The position numbers and the translations under genes were made by a program. A stretch of 64,000 nucleotides of DNA from Parapedobacter sp964498395 (GTDB lineage: Bacteria; Bacteroidota; Bacteroidia; Sphingobacteriales; Sphingobacteriaceae), in NCBI GenBank assembly GCA_964498395.1, contig CAZCHE010000004.1:248001-312000 (forward strand), in the 5' to 3' direction. Position 1 is the first letter of the stretch. The number at the start of each line of letters is the position of its first letter. The notes beneath the pieces are model-generated. The model was not told the DNA's origin. It was given only the letters and a program-made list of their open reading frames with translations, and made no database searches. Positions 1-8,772 of this stretch are shown here, in pieces.

Positions 1-1
1 T

Positions 2-94
2 ATTATTTTTCTAGGCGTAGTCGGTGGACTTAATTTCTTTTTTGGTTTTGCGATTTATAGTTTAATTGTTTTTATACGATCTTTTTTCAAATAG
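2..94 (+). CDS. C-terminal end of a membrane protein (partial)
   Basis: An open frame enters the window at base 2 and ends at a TAG at 92-94. Its 30 residues are strongly hydrophobic and glycine/phenylalanine-rich (IIFLGVVGGLNFFFGFAIYS, then a short stretch ending RSFFK), which looks like a last transmembrane helix with a positive cytoplasmic end. The start lies outside the window. The family cannot be named from so little sequence, and the call rests only on the uninterrupted frame and membrane-like composition. Confidence 0.45.
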   Translation: MIFLGVVGGLNFFFGFAIYSLIVFIRSFFK

Positions 95-204
95 AATCGC
101 CTAAAAGGGTATTTCAAATGTCTTTTGAAAAATGAATACATTGATGGATTAATTCATAGTTCATTTCTTTGTACCTAACTCCGGTAATCGTTATCTTTAA
201 CCCC

Positions 205-1056
205 ATGAACCCCTTATCCCACTTACCCGAAGAAAAGCAAAAAGAAATCCTAGCGGCTGTTGAAATCATCAAGGAGGAGGCTAACCCGGAGAAGGTAATT
301 CTGTTCGGGAGCCATGCTACGGACAAATGGGTGGAGGATGAATATGTGGAAGACGGGGTGCGGTATAGCTACATCAGCGATTATGACTTTCTGGTCGTGA
401 TCAAGAAAAACGGCGAGAAAGAGCATGCCATCATCAGCCACATCGAAAATCGCACGGAGCATATCGAAAACGCAGTCAGCCCAATCGTGCATGACATAGA
501 CTACATTAACGAGGGGCTGCGATTCGGCCAGTATTTCTTCACCGATATCATCCGAGAGGGTATCCTGCTGCACGATACAGGCCATTATCAATTTGTAGAA
601 CCTGCCACACTAACCCCCCAAGAGGAAAAAGAGAAAGCACAGGGATATTTTGAGATTTGGTTTCCTTATGGTGGAGAATTTTTGATTGATGCCAAGAATG
701 GTTACGAACGTGGAAGTTTAAAGAAGGCAGCTTTCGAACTCCACCAAGCCGCCGAATGCTTTTACAACACGGCCTTGCTGGTATTCACCGGCTACAAGCC
801 CAAAACGCACAACCTTCAAAAACTGCGCAATTACGCTAAGCACATTTCATCTGACCTATATGCCATCTTCCGTACACCTATATTGGACGAGCGGGAGTAC
901 CACCTCTTCGATCTGCTCAAACGCGGCTACATCGATGCCCGTTATAAACCAGACTATCACATCACCGCCGAGGAATTGCGGGCGCTTATTGAAAAGATGA
1001 TACGGATGAAGGATGTGGTGGAGCGGATTTGCAGGGAAAAGATTGAAGAGCGTTAA
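205..1056 (+). CDS. Nucleotidyltransferase-HEPN fusion protein
   Basis: The 283-residue protein joins a Pol-beta-type minimal nucleotidyltransferase domain (residues about 1-130) to a C-terminal HEPN helical domain (about 150-270). Visible nucleotidyltransferase motifs are LFGSHATD (G35, S36) and SDYDFLVV (D59, D61, metal-binding acidic pair). The HEPN half carries the usual AFELHQAAECFYNTALL helix. MNT and HEPN proteins usually form toxin-antitoxin pairs in which the nucleotidyltransferase modifies the HEPN RNase; here both are in one chain. I chose ATG 205 because the frame upstream, to a TTG at 169, has no family-like sequence. The stop codon directly abuts the ATG of the following YhcG-type nuclease gene, so the two are surely cotranscribed. 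The substrate is unknown; a stress or defence role is inference. Confidence 0.8.
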   Translation: MNPLSHLPEEKQKEILAAVEIIKEEANPEKVILFGSHATDKWVEDEYVEDGVRYSYISDYDFLVVIKKNGEKEHAIISHIENRTEHIENAVSPIVHDIDYINEGLRFGQYFFTDIIREGILLHDTGHYQFVEPATLTPQEEKEKAQGYFEIWFPYGGEFLIDAKNGYERGSLKKAAFELHQAAECFYNTALLVFTGYKPKTHNLQKLRNYAKHISSDLYAIFRTPILDEREYHLFDLLKRGYIDARYKPDYHITAEELRALIEKMIRMKDVVERICREKIEER

Positions 1057-2085
1057 ATGGATTGCCTTATGGAACTGTCAAGCCAACAGGAATACCGAGC
1101 ATTAGTTAACCAAATATCCGTTGCCTATGAAGAAGGTAGGCAACGCGCTATCCAGACGGTAAATACACAATTGGTACAGACCTATTGGGAGATTGGTCAA
1201 TATATTGTGGAGTTTGAGCAGGGAGGAAAAGCAAAGGCCAGTTATGGTGATAAATTGCTGTTGCGACTTTCAAATGATTTAACCCCCGCTTATGGCAAAG
1301 GATTTAGCCTGAGTAATCTCAAACGGATGAGGCAATTCTATCAGTCGTATCCAATTGGTGCGACAGTGTCGCACCAATTAGGCTGGTCGCATTATGTCGA
1401 GCTGTTGAAGATAGAAGATGTGTTGGAGCGTTCATTTTATGAGAAACAAACGGTATTAGAAAAGTGGAGTGTCCGGGAATTGATCCGGCAGAAAAAATCC
1501 TCGCTATTTCTCCGTCTGGCAGCTTCCAAAGATAGAGACGGTATCCTGCAATTAGCCAAACAAGGGCAGATCGTCAGCAAACCCGATGACATTATCCGCG
1601 ATCCCTATGTGCTGGACTTTCTCAAAATCCCTGAACCACATCATTACACCGAATCGGAATTAGAAAGCCGTATCATTGAGCACCTGCAGCATTTCCTATT
1701 AGAGTTAGGCAAAGGTTTTGCTTTCATTGGACGACAGTATCGAATCACGTTGGGCAACCGTCATCACTATATTGATTTGGTGTTTTACCACCGTATCCTG
1801 AAATGCTTTGTACTAATCGATTTGAAACGGGAAGAAGCCGGGTATGAAGACGTAGGCCAGATGAACATGTATTTGGGGTATTTTGAAAATGAGGAAAATA
1901 CCGAAGGCGACAATCCCCCTATCGGCATCGTGTTGGCCAAGGAGAAAGACGAACTACTGATTCAGTATGCTATGCACAACGTGTCTTCACAATTGTTTGT
2001 AAGTAAATATCAATTATACCTGCCTAAGAAAGAAGAATTGAGAAGCGTGATTGAAGCCCAGCTTGAAAAGGGAGCGGATTTGTGA
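1057..2085 (+). CDS. YhcG/DUF1016-type PDDEXK nuclease family protein
   Basis: The 342-residue protein has the two-part structure of the YhcG (DUF1016) family. The N-terminal helical domain contains TYWEIGQYIVEFEQGGKAKA and SLSNLKRMRQFYQSYP (about residues 40-110). The C-terminal PDDEXK nuclease-like domain (about 200-335) contains YIDLVFYH, then FVLIDLKRE, giving the acidic and lysine residues of a D...DLK core. These proteins are full-length in many Bacteroidetes and often sit in mobile or defence regions. An alternative start is the ATG at 1072 (MELSSQQ), which fits the family better than MDCLMELSS. It begins immediately after the stop of the nucleotidyltransferase-HEPN gene. Cellular role not established; DNA processing or defence is inferred. 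Confidence 0.85.
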   Translation: MDCLMELSSQQEYRALVNQISVAYEEGRQRAIQTVNTQLVQTYWEIGQYIVEFEQGGKAKASYGDKLLLRLSNDLTPAYGKGFSLSNLKRMRQFYQSYPIGATVSHQLGWSHYVELLKIEDVLERSFYEKQTVLEKWSVRELIRQKKSSLFLRLAASKDRDGILQLAKQGQIVSKPDDIIRDPYVLDFLKIPEPHHYTESELESRIIEHLQHFLLELGKGFAFIGRQYRITLGNRHHYIDLVFYHRILKCFVLIDLKREEAGYEDVGQMNMYLGYFENEENTEGDNPPIGIVLAKEKDELLIQYAMHNVSSQLFVSKYQLYLPKKEELRSVIEAQLEKGADL

Positions 2086-2116
2086 GGAGAAAATTCAAAG
2101 CATCAACTAAGAGGTT

Positions 2117-2290
2117 ATGCCAAACCTATACAATCTGCTACATTTGTATATTCCCTATTGCGATAGGTGGTTCGTGTTAGCCAGTATGGATTTAACCCCG
2201 GAAATCATTGCTCAATACGACGAATTTGGAAAAGTGATCGTTGATGACGAAATTTGGAATATTATACAGCAGCAAAGTAATGGCAATTAA
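2117..2290 (+). CDS. Small hypothetical protein (57 aa)
   Basis: ATG 2117 opens a 57-codon frame ending at TAA 2288-2290; an in-frame ATG at 2186 would give 34 residues (MDLTPEIIAQYDEFGKVIVD onward). The acidic C-terminal part reads like a real small protein rather than noise. The stop overlaps the next small gene by 11 bases (ATGGCAATTAA holds the start of one and the stop of the other), an arrangement typical of translational coupling. I do not recognise the family and infer no function. Confidence 0.35.
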   Translation: MPNLYNLLHLYIPYCDRWFVLASMDLTPEIIAQYDEFGKVIVDDEIWNIIQQQSNGN

Positions 2291-2483
2291 TAATATACCC
2301 GCTCTTCCAACCAATGCTTCTTTTTCAGAAAGAGTGTTGTTTGGCGTTCAAAAGGCGTTACGGAAACTTGCCGAAGAAACCGCAGCCAAAGGAGGGAGTC
2401 TTGTTGTCAAAATCGATGGTGAAATCAAGGATGTTCCCGCGAAAGAACTGCTTGAAACCCTGCCAAAACAAGACAATGATTAG
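2280..2483 (+). CDS. Small hypothetical protein (67 aa)
   Basis: The 67-residue product begins MAINNIPALPTNASFSERVL and contains a basic amphipathic segment (FGVQKALRKLAEETAAK) and a charged tail. The frame is open further upstream to 2241, but ATG 2280 overlaps the stop of the preceding small gene and is the better start. No catalytic motif, signal peptide or membrane segment is visible. It lies 3' of the YhcG gene on the same strand and may belong to that accessory operon. Family not recognised. Confidence 0.45.
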   Translation: MAINNIPALPTNASFSERVLFGVQKALRKLAEETAAKGGSLVVKIDGEIKDVPAKELLETLPKQDND

Positions 2484-2522
2484 TAAGTAAGACGTTTATC
2501 CAGTCCGCTTATCACAAGACAC

Positions 2523-2756
2523 TTAATCCTTTTTGAAATTTATTAATTCCTGTAAGCTAACGTCCAGCGCTTCAGCTAATGCAACGAGTGTAACAATCGA
2601 TGGAGCCGAAACCCCTTTCTCAATGCGATGAATTTGGCTATGGTCCACATCGGACAGTTGTTCTAATATGCGTAGACTAACGTCTTTATTCACTCTGATT
2701 TGCTTGAGATGCAAACCAAAAGCCTTCATAACCAACTTTTTTCTTTCCTCATCCAT
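2523..2756 (-). CDS. XRE-family helix-turn-helix regulator
   Basis: The 77-residue protein is almost entirely one Cro/C1-type helix-turn-helix domain (about residues 12-68: LHLKQIRVNKDVSLRILEQL, then SQIHRIEKGVSAPSIVTLVA). Length and order match single-domain XRE repressors, and no sensor domain is present. Its start codon lies one base from a perfect 11-bp inverted repeat at 2758-2797, a likely operator. A plus-strand promoter lies just beyond. The simplest model is an autorepressor that also controls the divergent transcript. It points toward the upstream accessory genes, which are on the opposite strand. Confidence 0.85.
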   Translation of the reverse strand: MDEERKKLVMKAFGLHLKQIRVNKDVSLRILEQLSDVDHSQIHRIEKGVSAPSIVTLVALAEALDVSLQELINFKKD

Positions 2757-2757
2757 G

Positions 2758-2797
2758 TCCTACAAAAAGATTATTTTATAGATAGATTTTTGTAGGA
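2758..2797. promoter_or_regulatory. Inverted repeat upstream of the XRE gene (putative operator)
   Basis: TCCTACAAAAA at 2758-2768 is repeated as its exact reverse complement TTTTTGTAGGA at 2787-2797, with an 18-bp AT-rich spacer. The left arm begins two bases from the XRE start codon and the right arm ends four bases before a TTTG -33 element reading the other way. Position and symmetry suit binding by a dimeric XRE regulator. Binding by the adjacent protein is inferred. Confidence 0.6.
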
Positions 2798-2800
2798 TTA

Positions 2801-2832
2801 TTTGCATACAATAATTATGTTTACTATATTTG
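2801..2832 (+). promoter_or_regulatory. Bacteroidetes-type promoter
   Basis: TTTG at 2801-2804 and TATATTTG at 2825-2832 are separated by exactly 20 bp, matching the Bacteroidetes primary-sigma consensus (TTTG near -33, TAnnTTTG near -7). It reads rightward, away from the XRE gene, toward a short open frame at 2881 and the SusC operon. Confidence 0.6.
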
Positions 2833-2880
2833 CTCTTAACATCCTCATTGCGCGGCCTGAGAAACCTGAAAAATGAAAGG

Positions 2881-3090
2881 ATGTTACTAAAAGGATCAAT
2901 AAGCGACAGCGTGCGAGCGGCCTCTTTTATTCTACGCTCGGGTGATTTCTCAGACCTCAGCAATGAGTTAAAGAGGCCCGCCCGTATTGCTGCTTTATTC
3001 ATATTCAATATTTATCCCTCCAATGGCATTTTTGCAAGTCTCACTGCCTATGAAATGCTATACCCGCTAAAACCCAAAAATCCCATTTAA
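2881..3090 (+). CDS. Doubtful small ORF (69 aa)
   Basis: ATG 2881 lies about 45 bases downstream of a good promoter and opens 69 codons (MLLKGSISDSVRAASFILRS onward). The product has no recognisable domain. The opposite strand is also open across 2760-3008 and reads equally protein-like (segment SEKSPERRIKEAARTLSLID), so this could be a dispersed non-coding repeat whose two strands both happen to be open. Low confidence. Confidence 0.2.
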   Translation: MLLKGSISDSVRAASFILRSGDFSDLSNELKRPARIAALFIFNIYPSNGIFASLTAYEMLYPLKPKNPI

Positions 3091-3135
3091 TTTGGTGATA
3101 TGGCAGATACTCCACGTCGGATAATCTGATTTAAC

Positions 3136-3149
3136 TAATCAATTGATTA
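3136..3149. promoter_or_regulatory. 14-bp palindrome upstream of susC-like gene
   Basis: TAATCAATTGATTA is a perfect 14-bp palindrome ending 20 bases before the SusC ATG. It could be an operator or a chance AT-rich palindrome. No TAnnTTTG element was found between it and the gene. Confidence 0.3.
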
Positions 3150-3169
3150 CCTAACCTTATCAATAACCA

Positions 3170-6019
3170 ATGAAGCAAAAAATACGCTTAGTGGGATCGC
3201 TATGCCCCAAAAGTAATCATTACAACATACAATTGCCAATCATGGTACTGGCAATTATCATCTTTTCATGTGTGCAGACCCGTGCACAGCGCCCCGAGCC
3301 CTCGGGGCCTGTGCTGTCGGGCAAGGATACATTGGATATTTCCAAGGATACGCTCCAAATCGAGGAAGTGGAGATCAACGCGGGGTATTACACCACCACG
3401 GATAGGTACCGCACAGGCAACATAGGCCGCGTTACAGCCAAGGAGATAGATAAGCAGCCAGTGTCCAATCCATTATTAGCGTTACATGGGCGGATTCCGG
3501 GCGTGGTGATCAGCCAGCAAAGTGGCGTGCCTGGTAATGCGGTAAAAATACAGATTAGGGGGCAAAACAGCCTTAGGGAGGATGCTAATTTTCCGTTATA
3601 TGTAGTTGACGGGGTTCCTATTGGATCCGAGCCTATACTTGGTGGTTTGAATGGGCTATTGACTGTTCAAGGAATGGATCCTTTAAACACGATTAACCCT
3701 CAACACATAGCCAGTATTGAAATTCTAAAAGATGCCGATGCAACTGCAATATACGGTTCGCGTGGCGCAAATGGAGTAGTGCTGATCACCACCAAACAGG
3801 GAATGGTTGGACAACCAAAAGTGGATATTTCACTTACTACTGGTTTAAGCCATGTGAAGAAATTAAAAATGCTCAATACCGTACAATATTTGGAAATGCG
3901 AAAAGAGGCATATGCAAATGACGATAGGGAGCCAACGCTTATTGTTGCGCCTGACTTGCTGGCTTGGGATCAGCAACGTTATACTAATTGGCAGGAGGTG
4001 TTGTTGGGCAATACATCACAGCAATATGATGCCCAACTTGCACTATCGGGTGGACAAGGAGGGACAATGTATCGCATTACTGGTGGAAGGCGACAGGAAA
4101 GCATGGTTTTTCCGGGTGATATGGCACATCACCTTACGAACATAGGGGTCAATGTCAATCAAAATGCATTTGCGGATAAATTGAAACTAACACTGGCGAT
4201 TAATTATGGCGATGTCCAAAATAAAACAAGCCCTCATAATTTCGTATCCGAAGCACTTAGACTCCCTCCCAATGCGCCAGCGCTTTATGATGATGATGGA
4301 AGTTTGAACTGGGAAAATGGTACATGGGAAAATCCGTTTGCTGCGCTGGAAAGGAAAAATATTTTTTCATCCAGAAATCTAAATGCCAATGCAACGTTTA
4401 CCTATGCTTTTTTCAATTCACTTTCTTTCAGAACGAATATGGGGTATTCGGATATGCAAACGGATTTGGAACAAAAAACACCCATAAGTTCGTTTAATCC
4501 TACGTTGGTTGGTATCACAGGCAACGCCATGGCAGGAAATGATCAGCAACGGAGATGGATTGTAGAACCTCAGTTGCTCTTTCAAGAGCAATACGGCACA
4601 CTGATGGTGGACGCCTTGGTGGGTACCACGTTCCAACATAATGATGGCCGGGTTTTTCGGATTAGTAGCAGTGGTTACATCAATGATGCACTTATCGGCA
4701 ATGTATTGGCCGCGGGCAATGTACGTGTAGGACAAGATGATACCCGCCAATATCGTTATGCCGCAGTTTTTTCGAGGGTGGGAATCAATTGGAAAGATAG
4801 GTATCTAATCAATCTTACAGGTAGGAGAGATGGATCTTCTCGTTTCGGCGAAAATAGGCGTTTCGGGAGTTTCGGAGCCATGGGTGCGGCTTGGATTGTT
4901 TCAAATGAGCCATTCATAAATCAAATGGGAACTCCTTTTAATTTCCTGAAGCTACGGGGTTCTTATGGCATGACAGGCAACGATCAAATAGGTGACTATG
5001 CATACCTGGATATATACAGTGTGGATAATTATCGGGGGCAAGTGTCCCTTGTTCCCACACAATTGTATAACCCTGACTTTTCCTGGGAAATAAATAAAAA
5101 ACTTGACCTCGAATTGGAAGTTCGTTTTTTTGGAGGTGATGTGGCATTTACCGCTAATTGGTTCAGGAATGTTTCTTCCAATCAATTGGTGGGGTATTCG
5201 CTCCCTGCCTTGACGGGTTTTAACGTTGTGCAAGCTAACCTGCCCGCCACCATTGAAAATAAAGGCTGGGAGTTTACCTTGACGAAGCAAGGTGGCGGCG
5301 AATCAGAATTTTACTGGAATACTTCCCTGAACCTCAGCATTCCGAATAATAGACTGCTGAGATATCCGGACATTGAAGCCTCTGCTTATGCAAATACCTA
5401 TGTGGTTGGCAAAAGCCTCTCCGTGCGTAGGCTGTACGAATTCCAAGGGTTGGATGAAAACGGGCTGTATAGGCTGAAAGACGTAAATGAAGACGGCAGG
5501 TATGACATACAAGACAGACATATCATTAGAGAAATGGGACGCAGACTATATGGTGGACTTCAGCAGACATTACGCTACAGAGATTGGTCGCTGGGTGTAA
5601 TGGTAGAATATGTAGGTCAAAATGGCGTAGGTGGTGAGTTAGGGTTGACGGGTATGTATCCGGGTGGAAGAAGCAATCAACCCCTATACGTATTGAACCG
5701 TTGGAGGCATCTGGATGACGATACGGTTATCCAACGATACACATCCCTTACTTCCCAAAACACAAACTTCAACAATACACGGAACAGCGATTTCAATATT
5801 GTTGATGCATCTTTTGTCAGACTACGAAATGTTAGTCTAGGCTATAGGTTCGATAAAATATGGAAAGCAAGGGAACAAGGCGGGAGCGGTGAGATTTTCG
5901 TACACGGACAAAACCTGGCCACATTTTCAAATTATGCTGGCTGGGACCCCGAATTACCCGGTTCGGCTTTCCTTCCACCTTTACGTACGGTCAGTTTTGG
6001 AGTACGCCTTAGTTTCTGA
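3170..6019 (+). CDS. SusC/RagA-family TonB-linked outer-membrane receptor
   Basis: A 949-residue TonB-dependent transporter of the SusC type, which moves bound substrate across the outer membrane with its SusD partner. After a long signal peptide ending TRAQ (about residue 40) come a TonB-box-like segment (DTLQIEEVEI), a plug domain (about 60-190, with LLALHGRIPGVVISQQSG, QIRGQNS, LYVVDGVPIG and the SusC signature ATAIYGSRGANGVVLITTK), and a 22-strand barrel ending in RLSF with the terminal phenylalanine needed for outer-membrane insertion. It lacks both the carboxypeptidase-like N-terminal domain usual in SusC and any STN signalling domain, so direct signalling to the nearby FecR is not expected. 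A SusD gene follows after 19 bases. The substrate is unknown; linkage to thiol-redox genes suggests something other than a polysaccharide, since no glycoside hydrolase is nearby. Confidence 0.93.
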   Translation: MKQKIRLVGSLCPKSNHYNIQLPIMVLAIIIFSCVQTRAQRPEPSGPVLSGKDTLDISKDTLQIEEVEINAGYYTTTDRYRTGNIGRVTAKEIDKQPVSNPLLALHGRIPGVVISQQSGVPGNAVKIQIRGQNSLREDANFPLYVVDGVPIGSEPILGGLNGLLTVQGMDPLNTINPQHIASIEILKDADATAIYGSRGANGVVLITTKQGMVGQPKVDISLTTGLSHVKKLKMLNTVQYLEMRKEAYANDDREPTLIVAPDLLAWDQQRYTNWQEVLLGNTSQQYDAQLALSGGQGGTMYRITGGRRQESMVFPGDMAHHLTNIGVNVNQNAFADKLKLTLAINYGDVQNKTSPHNFVSEALRLPPNAPALYDDDGSLNWENGTWENPFAALERKNIFSSRNLNANATFTYAFFNSLSFRTNMGYSDMQTDLEQKTPISSFNPTLVGITGNAMAGNDQQRRWIVEPQLLFQEQYGTLMVDALVGTTFQHNDGRVFRISSSGYINDALIGNVLAAGNVRVGQDDTRQYRYAAVFSRVGINWKDRYLINLTGRRDGSSRFGENRRFGSFGAMGAAWIVSNEPFINQMGTPFNFLKLRGSYGMTGNDQIGDYAYLDIYSVDNYRGQVSLVPTQLYNPDFSWEINKKLDLELEVRFFGGDVAFTANWFRNVSSNQLVGYSLPALTGFNVVQANLPATIENKGWEFTLTKQGGGESEFYWNTSLNLSIPNNRLLRYPDIEASAYANTYVVGKSLSVRRLYEFQGLDENGLYRLKDVNEDGRYDIQDRHIIREMGRRLYGGLQQTLRYRDWSLGVMVEYVGQNGVGGELGLTGMYPGGRSNQPLYVLNRWRHLDDDTVIQRYTSLTSQNTNFNNTRNSDFNIVDASFVRLRNVSLGYRFDKIWKAREQGGSGEIFVHGQNLATFSNYAGWDPELPGSAFLPPLRTVSFGVRLSF

Positions 6020-6038
6020 AAAATAAATATACTAAATT

Positions 6039-7424
6039 ATGAATGCATCACATAAACACAAAGTACTTAAAAACTATTTCACTGTTTTCTTATTGTTGTC
6101 CTGCTCGGCATGTAGTCGTTTTTTGGAGATTGACCCGCCAAAATCACAGGTATACAGCGAAACAGTTTTCCAGAACGAGGGTACCGCTATTGGTGCTGTA
6201 TTGGGGCTCTACCACGGTCTTTCTATTGGGTTTGCGGGTAGTGCCACCGGGAGCGTAGGCGTATATGCAGGGATGTCAGCTGATGAGATCGTTTTTGTAT
6301 CCAGAAGCAGTTTTCCTCAGGTTGAGCGCGAAGAAATCAACCAAAACAATATCTCTCCAAGCAATGGTAGTGTACTTACGCTGTGGTCCAGCATGTATGC
6401 GGTACTTTACCGTGCTAACGGGATTCTTGAACAACTTCGGGAAAATACTCACTTGACACTTTCTACAAAAAATCAATTACAGGGTGAGGCTCATTTCATA
6501 AGGGCTTTTACCCTTTTTCATTTAGTTAATTTTTTTGGTGAGGTGCCGTTGGCTACCACTACAGACTACCGATTGAATGCGACCTTGGCCCCGTCTTCAA
6601 CAGATGCAATTTATGCACAAATAACAGATGATTTGGAGGCAGCGTCCAATCTGCTCTCACCATCATATAGTGGGGCTGATCGGTTACGGGTTAATAAATA
6701 CACGGCAGTTGCTTTTTCGGCGCGTGTCAGTCTTTATCAAGAGGATTGGGCAAAAGCCGAAGAATTGTCCTCACAGGTTATTGCGCAAATAGATTTATAT
6801 AATCTTGAAGAAGACTTGGAGCGTGTGTTTCTGGTAGGGTCCAGAGAAGCAATTTGGCAAGGAGCATCCCATATTTCAAATAGTAACACCAATGAAGCAA
6901 ACGTCTATATCACGAACAATGAGCACTTTTTGACGCAGCAGTTATTGGCTTCCCTTTCAATGGAAGATCGAAGAAGGGACTTTTGGGTATGGTTGAAAAC
7001 CCCAGACGATGATGTATACGTGCCTTATAAGTATAAATCGGTATCCCCTGCCAATACCGTTGAGCATTCCGTCCGTCTGCGGTTGGTCGAACAGTATTTC
7101 ATTAGGGCTGAAGCCAATTTAAAAATAGGCAAATTGTCTGATGCGATTACTGATTTGGATATTGTGCGGAGCCGTGCCGGTTTGCAGCCAATAGCGAACC
7201 TCAAACCTGATATCAGCCAGGAAGATTTGGCTGACTCAATAGCTGTAGAACGACAACGCGAGCTTTTCTCGGAGTGGGGGCATAGGTGGTTTGATCTCAA
7301 ACGTACCGGAAAAGCCGTCGAAGTACTTTCTCCCATAAAAACTGGTTTTACTGAAGAAGATGTCTGGTATCCGATTCCCGAAAATGAGCGTTTGAAAAAT
7401 CCGAATTTGGCAAACAATAATTAA
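6039..7424 (+). CDS. SusD/RagB-family outer-membrane lipoprotein
   Basis: A 461-residue surface lipoprotein that caps the SusC barrel and binds substrate. The signal peptide ends in a lipobox (LLSCSAC, lipidated cysteine about residue 26) followed by FLEIDPPKS, the usual start of mature SusD. TPR-like helices (residues about 80-350) and the C-terminal SusD block (ERQRELFSEWGHRWFDLKRT, then WYPIPENE) are intact and near the tail as expected. Nineteen bases separate it from the SusC gene and eleven from the TlpA gene, so the three form one operon. Ligand not predictable. Confidence 0.93.
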   Translation: MNASHKHKVLKNYFTVFLLLSCSACSRFLEIDPPKSQVYSETVFQNEGTAIGAVLGLYHGLSIGFAGSATGSVGVYAGMSADEIVFVSRSSFPQVEREEINQNNISPSNGSVLTLWSSMYAVLYRANGILEQLRENTHLTLSTKNQLQGEAHFIRAFTLFHLVNFFGEVPLATTTDYRLNATLAPSSTDAIYAQITDDLEAASNLLSPSYSGADRLRVNKYTAVAFSARVSLYQEDWAKAEELSSQVIAQIDLYNLEEDLERVFLVGSREAIWQGASHISNSNTNEANVYITNNEHFLTQQLLASLSMEDRRRDFWVWLKTPDDDVYVPYKYKSVSPANTVEHSVRLRLVEQYFIRAEANLKIGKLSDAITDLDIVRSRAGLQPIANLKPDISQEDLADSIAVERQRELFSEWGHRWFDLKRTGKAVEVLSPIKTGFTEEDVWYPIPENERLKNPNLANNN

Positions 7425-7435
7425 CAATAAAGAAT

Positions 7436-8761
7436 ATGAAAAAGGCTATTTTCTTAATCAGTATATCGTCTTCCATTCTTTTTTCTAATGCACAACAGGA
7501 TGCGGATGGTTATCCCGTTATAGGGAAACCGTGCCCAGATTTTTTGTTGGAGAATGTGGAAGGATATCATAACGATAAGGTTTCGCTTGCAGACTTGCAA
7601 GGGCAGTATGTAGTGCTTGACTTTTGGCATCGTCACTGCCCCGTTTGCATCGCATCATTCCCAAAAATGGACCAGCTTGCGGGGAAATTTGAAGGGAAAG
7701 TAAAATTCTTTATGGTGGGACTACAGGACAAAATGGGATTGGAAAACTTGTATTATGAACTGAAAAATAGATATAACCTCACTATCCCTACCGCCATAGA
7801 CTCGTCCCTATATCATCGTTTTGTTCCGGGCTTGGCCGCGCCCCATATTGTCTTGATTGACAAGACAGGCACGGTAAAGGCTGTGACAAGTATTGTAAAC
7901 GAAGACATGATAAATGCATTTATATCAGATGAACCATTTGATTTTTTTGATATATCTTATTTGGCCCAAATAGGTAAAAACCGCAACTACGAATACGATT
8001 CGGATAGAATGTTTCTGAAGGAAGGTGATCAGTTTAAAGACTATGGAATCCGGTACAGGTCAGTTTTTCTTGACTACTCAGTTAATCACATGCCAAAAGT
8101 GCGTATGTATGCATCAGTCGATGACTTTGTGAAAAGTGAGAGAAAATGGCTGGAGACATCGGGATCACTCGAATATTTTTATAAACTTGCGTATTTTGGG
8201 ATTGCTACATGGAGTAACAGTCATTCGGCATATGTGGAGTACCACCGCGAACCCATTTTAGAAATCGACGACCGATCATTATTCGACGTTGATGTAACCA
8301 AATGGACAAATATGTTTTGGTACAGGCTGTACCTTCCGGAAGAACGGATGAAAGATCCTGGATTTATCATGAGTGTGATGCAGCAAGACATTTTTCGTTT
8401 ATTTGGTTACAGGGCAACTGTGGAAGTCAGGAATATGCCGTATTGGAAAGTAGTAGCGACTCCGGAAGCACTTGAAAAGTTGAAATCAAAAGGGAAAGAA
8501 ACAAAAAGGACCAATGCGGATGATGTGAATATCTATAGTTTGCAAGATGTGCCTTTAAGACGGGCATTGACCTTTTTATTCGGTAAGGTTTATTCTAAAA
8601 CATACCCAATTATCAACGAAACTGGCTTTGACGACAACATAGATATGGATTTCCGCGATATACTGAGGGTAGACTTCGAAGTAATCAGAAATGAATTGGA
8701 ACGCCATGGTCTATTTCTTGAAAAAGGAGAGAGGCCATTCAAGGTCTTGGTGATTAGATAA
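7436..8761 (+). CDS. Secreted TlpA-like thioredoxin-fold protein with large C-terminal domain
   Basis: A 441-residue periplasmic protein: signal peptide (cleavage about residue 19, FSNA-QQ), an AhpC/TlpA-like thioredoxin fold (residues 25-150) with the redox pair HCPVC (C68, C71), and a roughly 280-residue C-terminal region without a fold I recognise. An additional cysteine sits in KPCPDF, as in some peroxiredoxin-like TlpA proteins. SusC-SusD-TlpA gene trios are recurrent in Sphingobacteriaceae; the TlpA member is thought to reduce or isomerise disulfides of the imported substrate or of the partner proteins (inference). It ends the operon; a strong hairpin region follows. The convergent MauE gene and small Cys-rich protein gene reinforce the redox theme. 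Confidence 0.85.
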   Translation: MKKAIFLISISSSILFSNAQQDADGYPVIGKPCPDFLLENVEGYHNDKVSLADLQGQYVVLDFWHRHCPVCIASFPKMDQLAGKFEGKVKFFMVGLQDKMGLENLYYELKNRYNLTIPTAIDSSLYHRFVPGLAAPHIVLIDKTGTVKAVTSIVNEDMINAFISDEPFDFFDISYLAQIGKNRNYEYDSDRMFLKEGDQFKDYGIRYRSVFLDYSVNHMPKVRMYASVDDFVKSERKWLETSGSLEYFYKLAYFGIATWSNSHSAYVEYHREPILEIDDRSLFDVDVTKWTNMFWYRLYLPEERMKDPGFIMSVMQQDIFRLFGYRATVEVRNMPYWKVVATPEALEKLKSKGKETKRTNADDVNIYSLQDVPLRRALTFLFGKVYSKTYPIINETGFDDNIDMDFRDILRVDFEVIRNELERHGLFLEKGERPFKVLVIR

Positions 8762-8772
8762 CATATGTAAGC

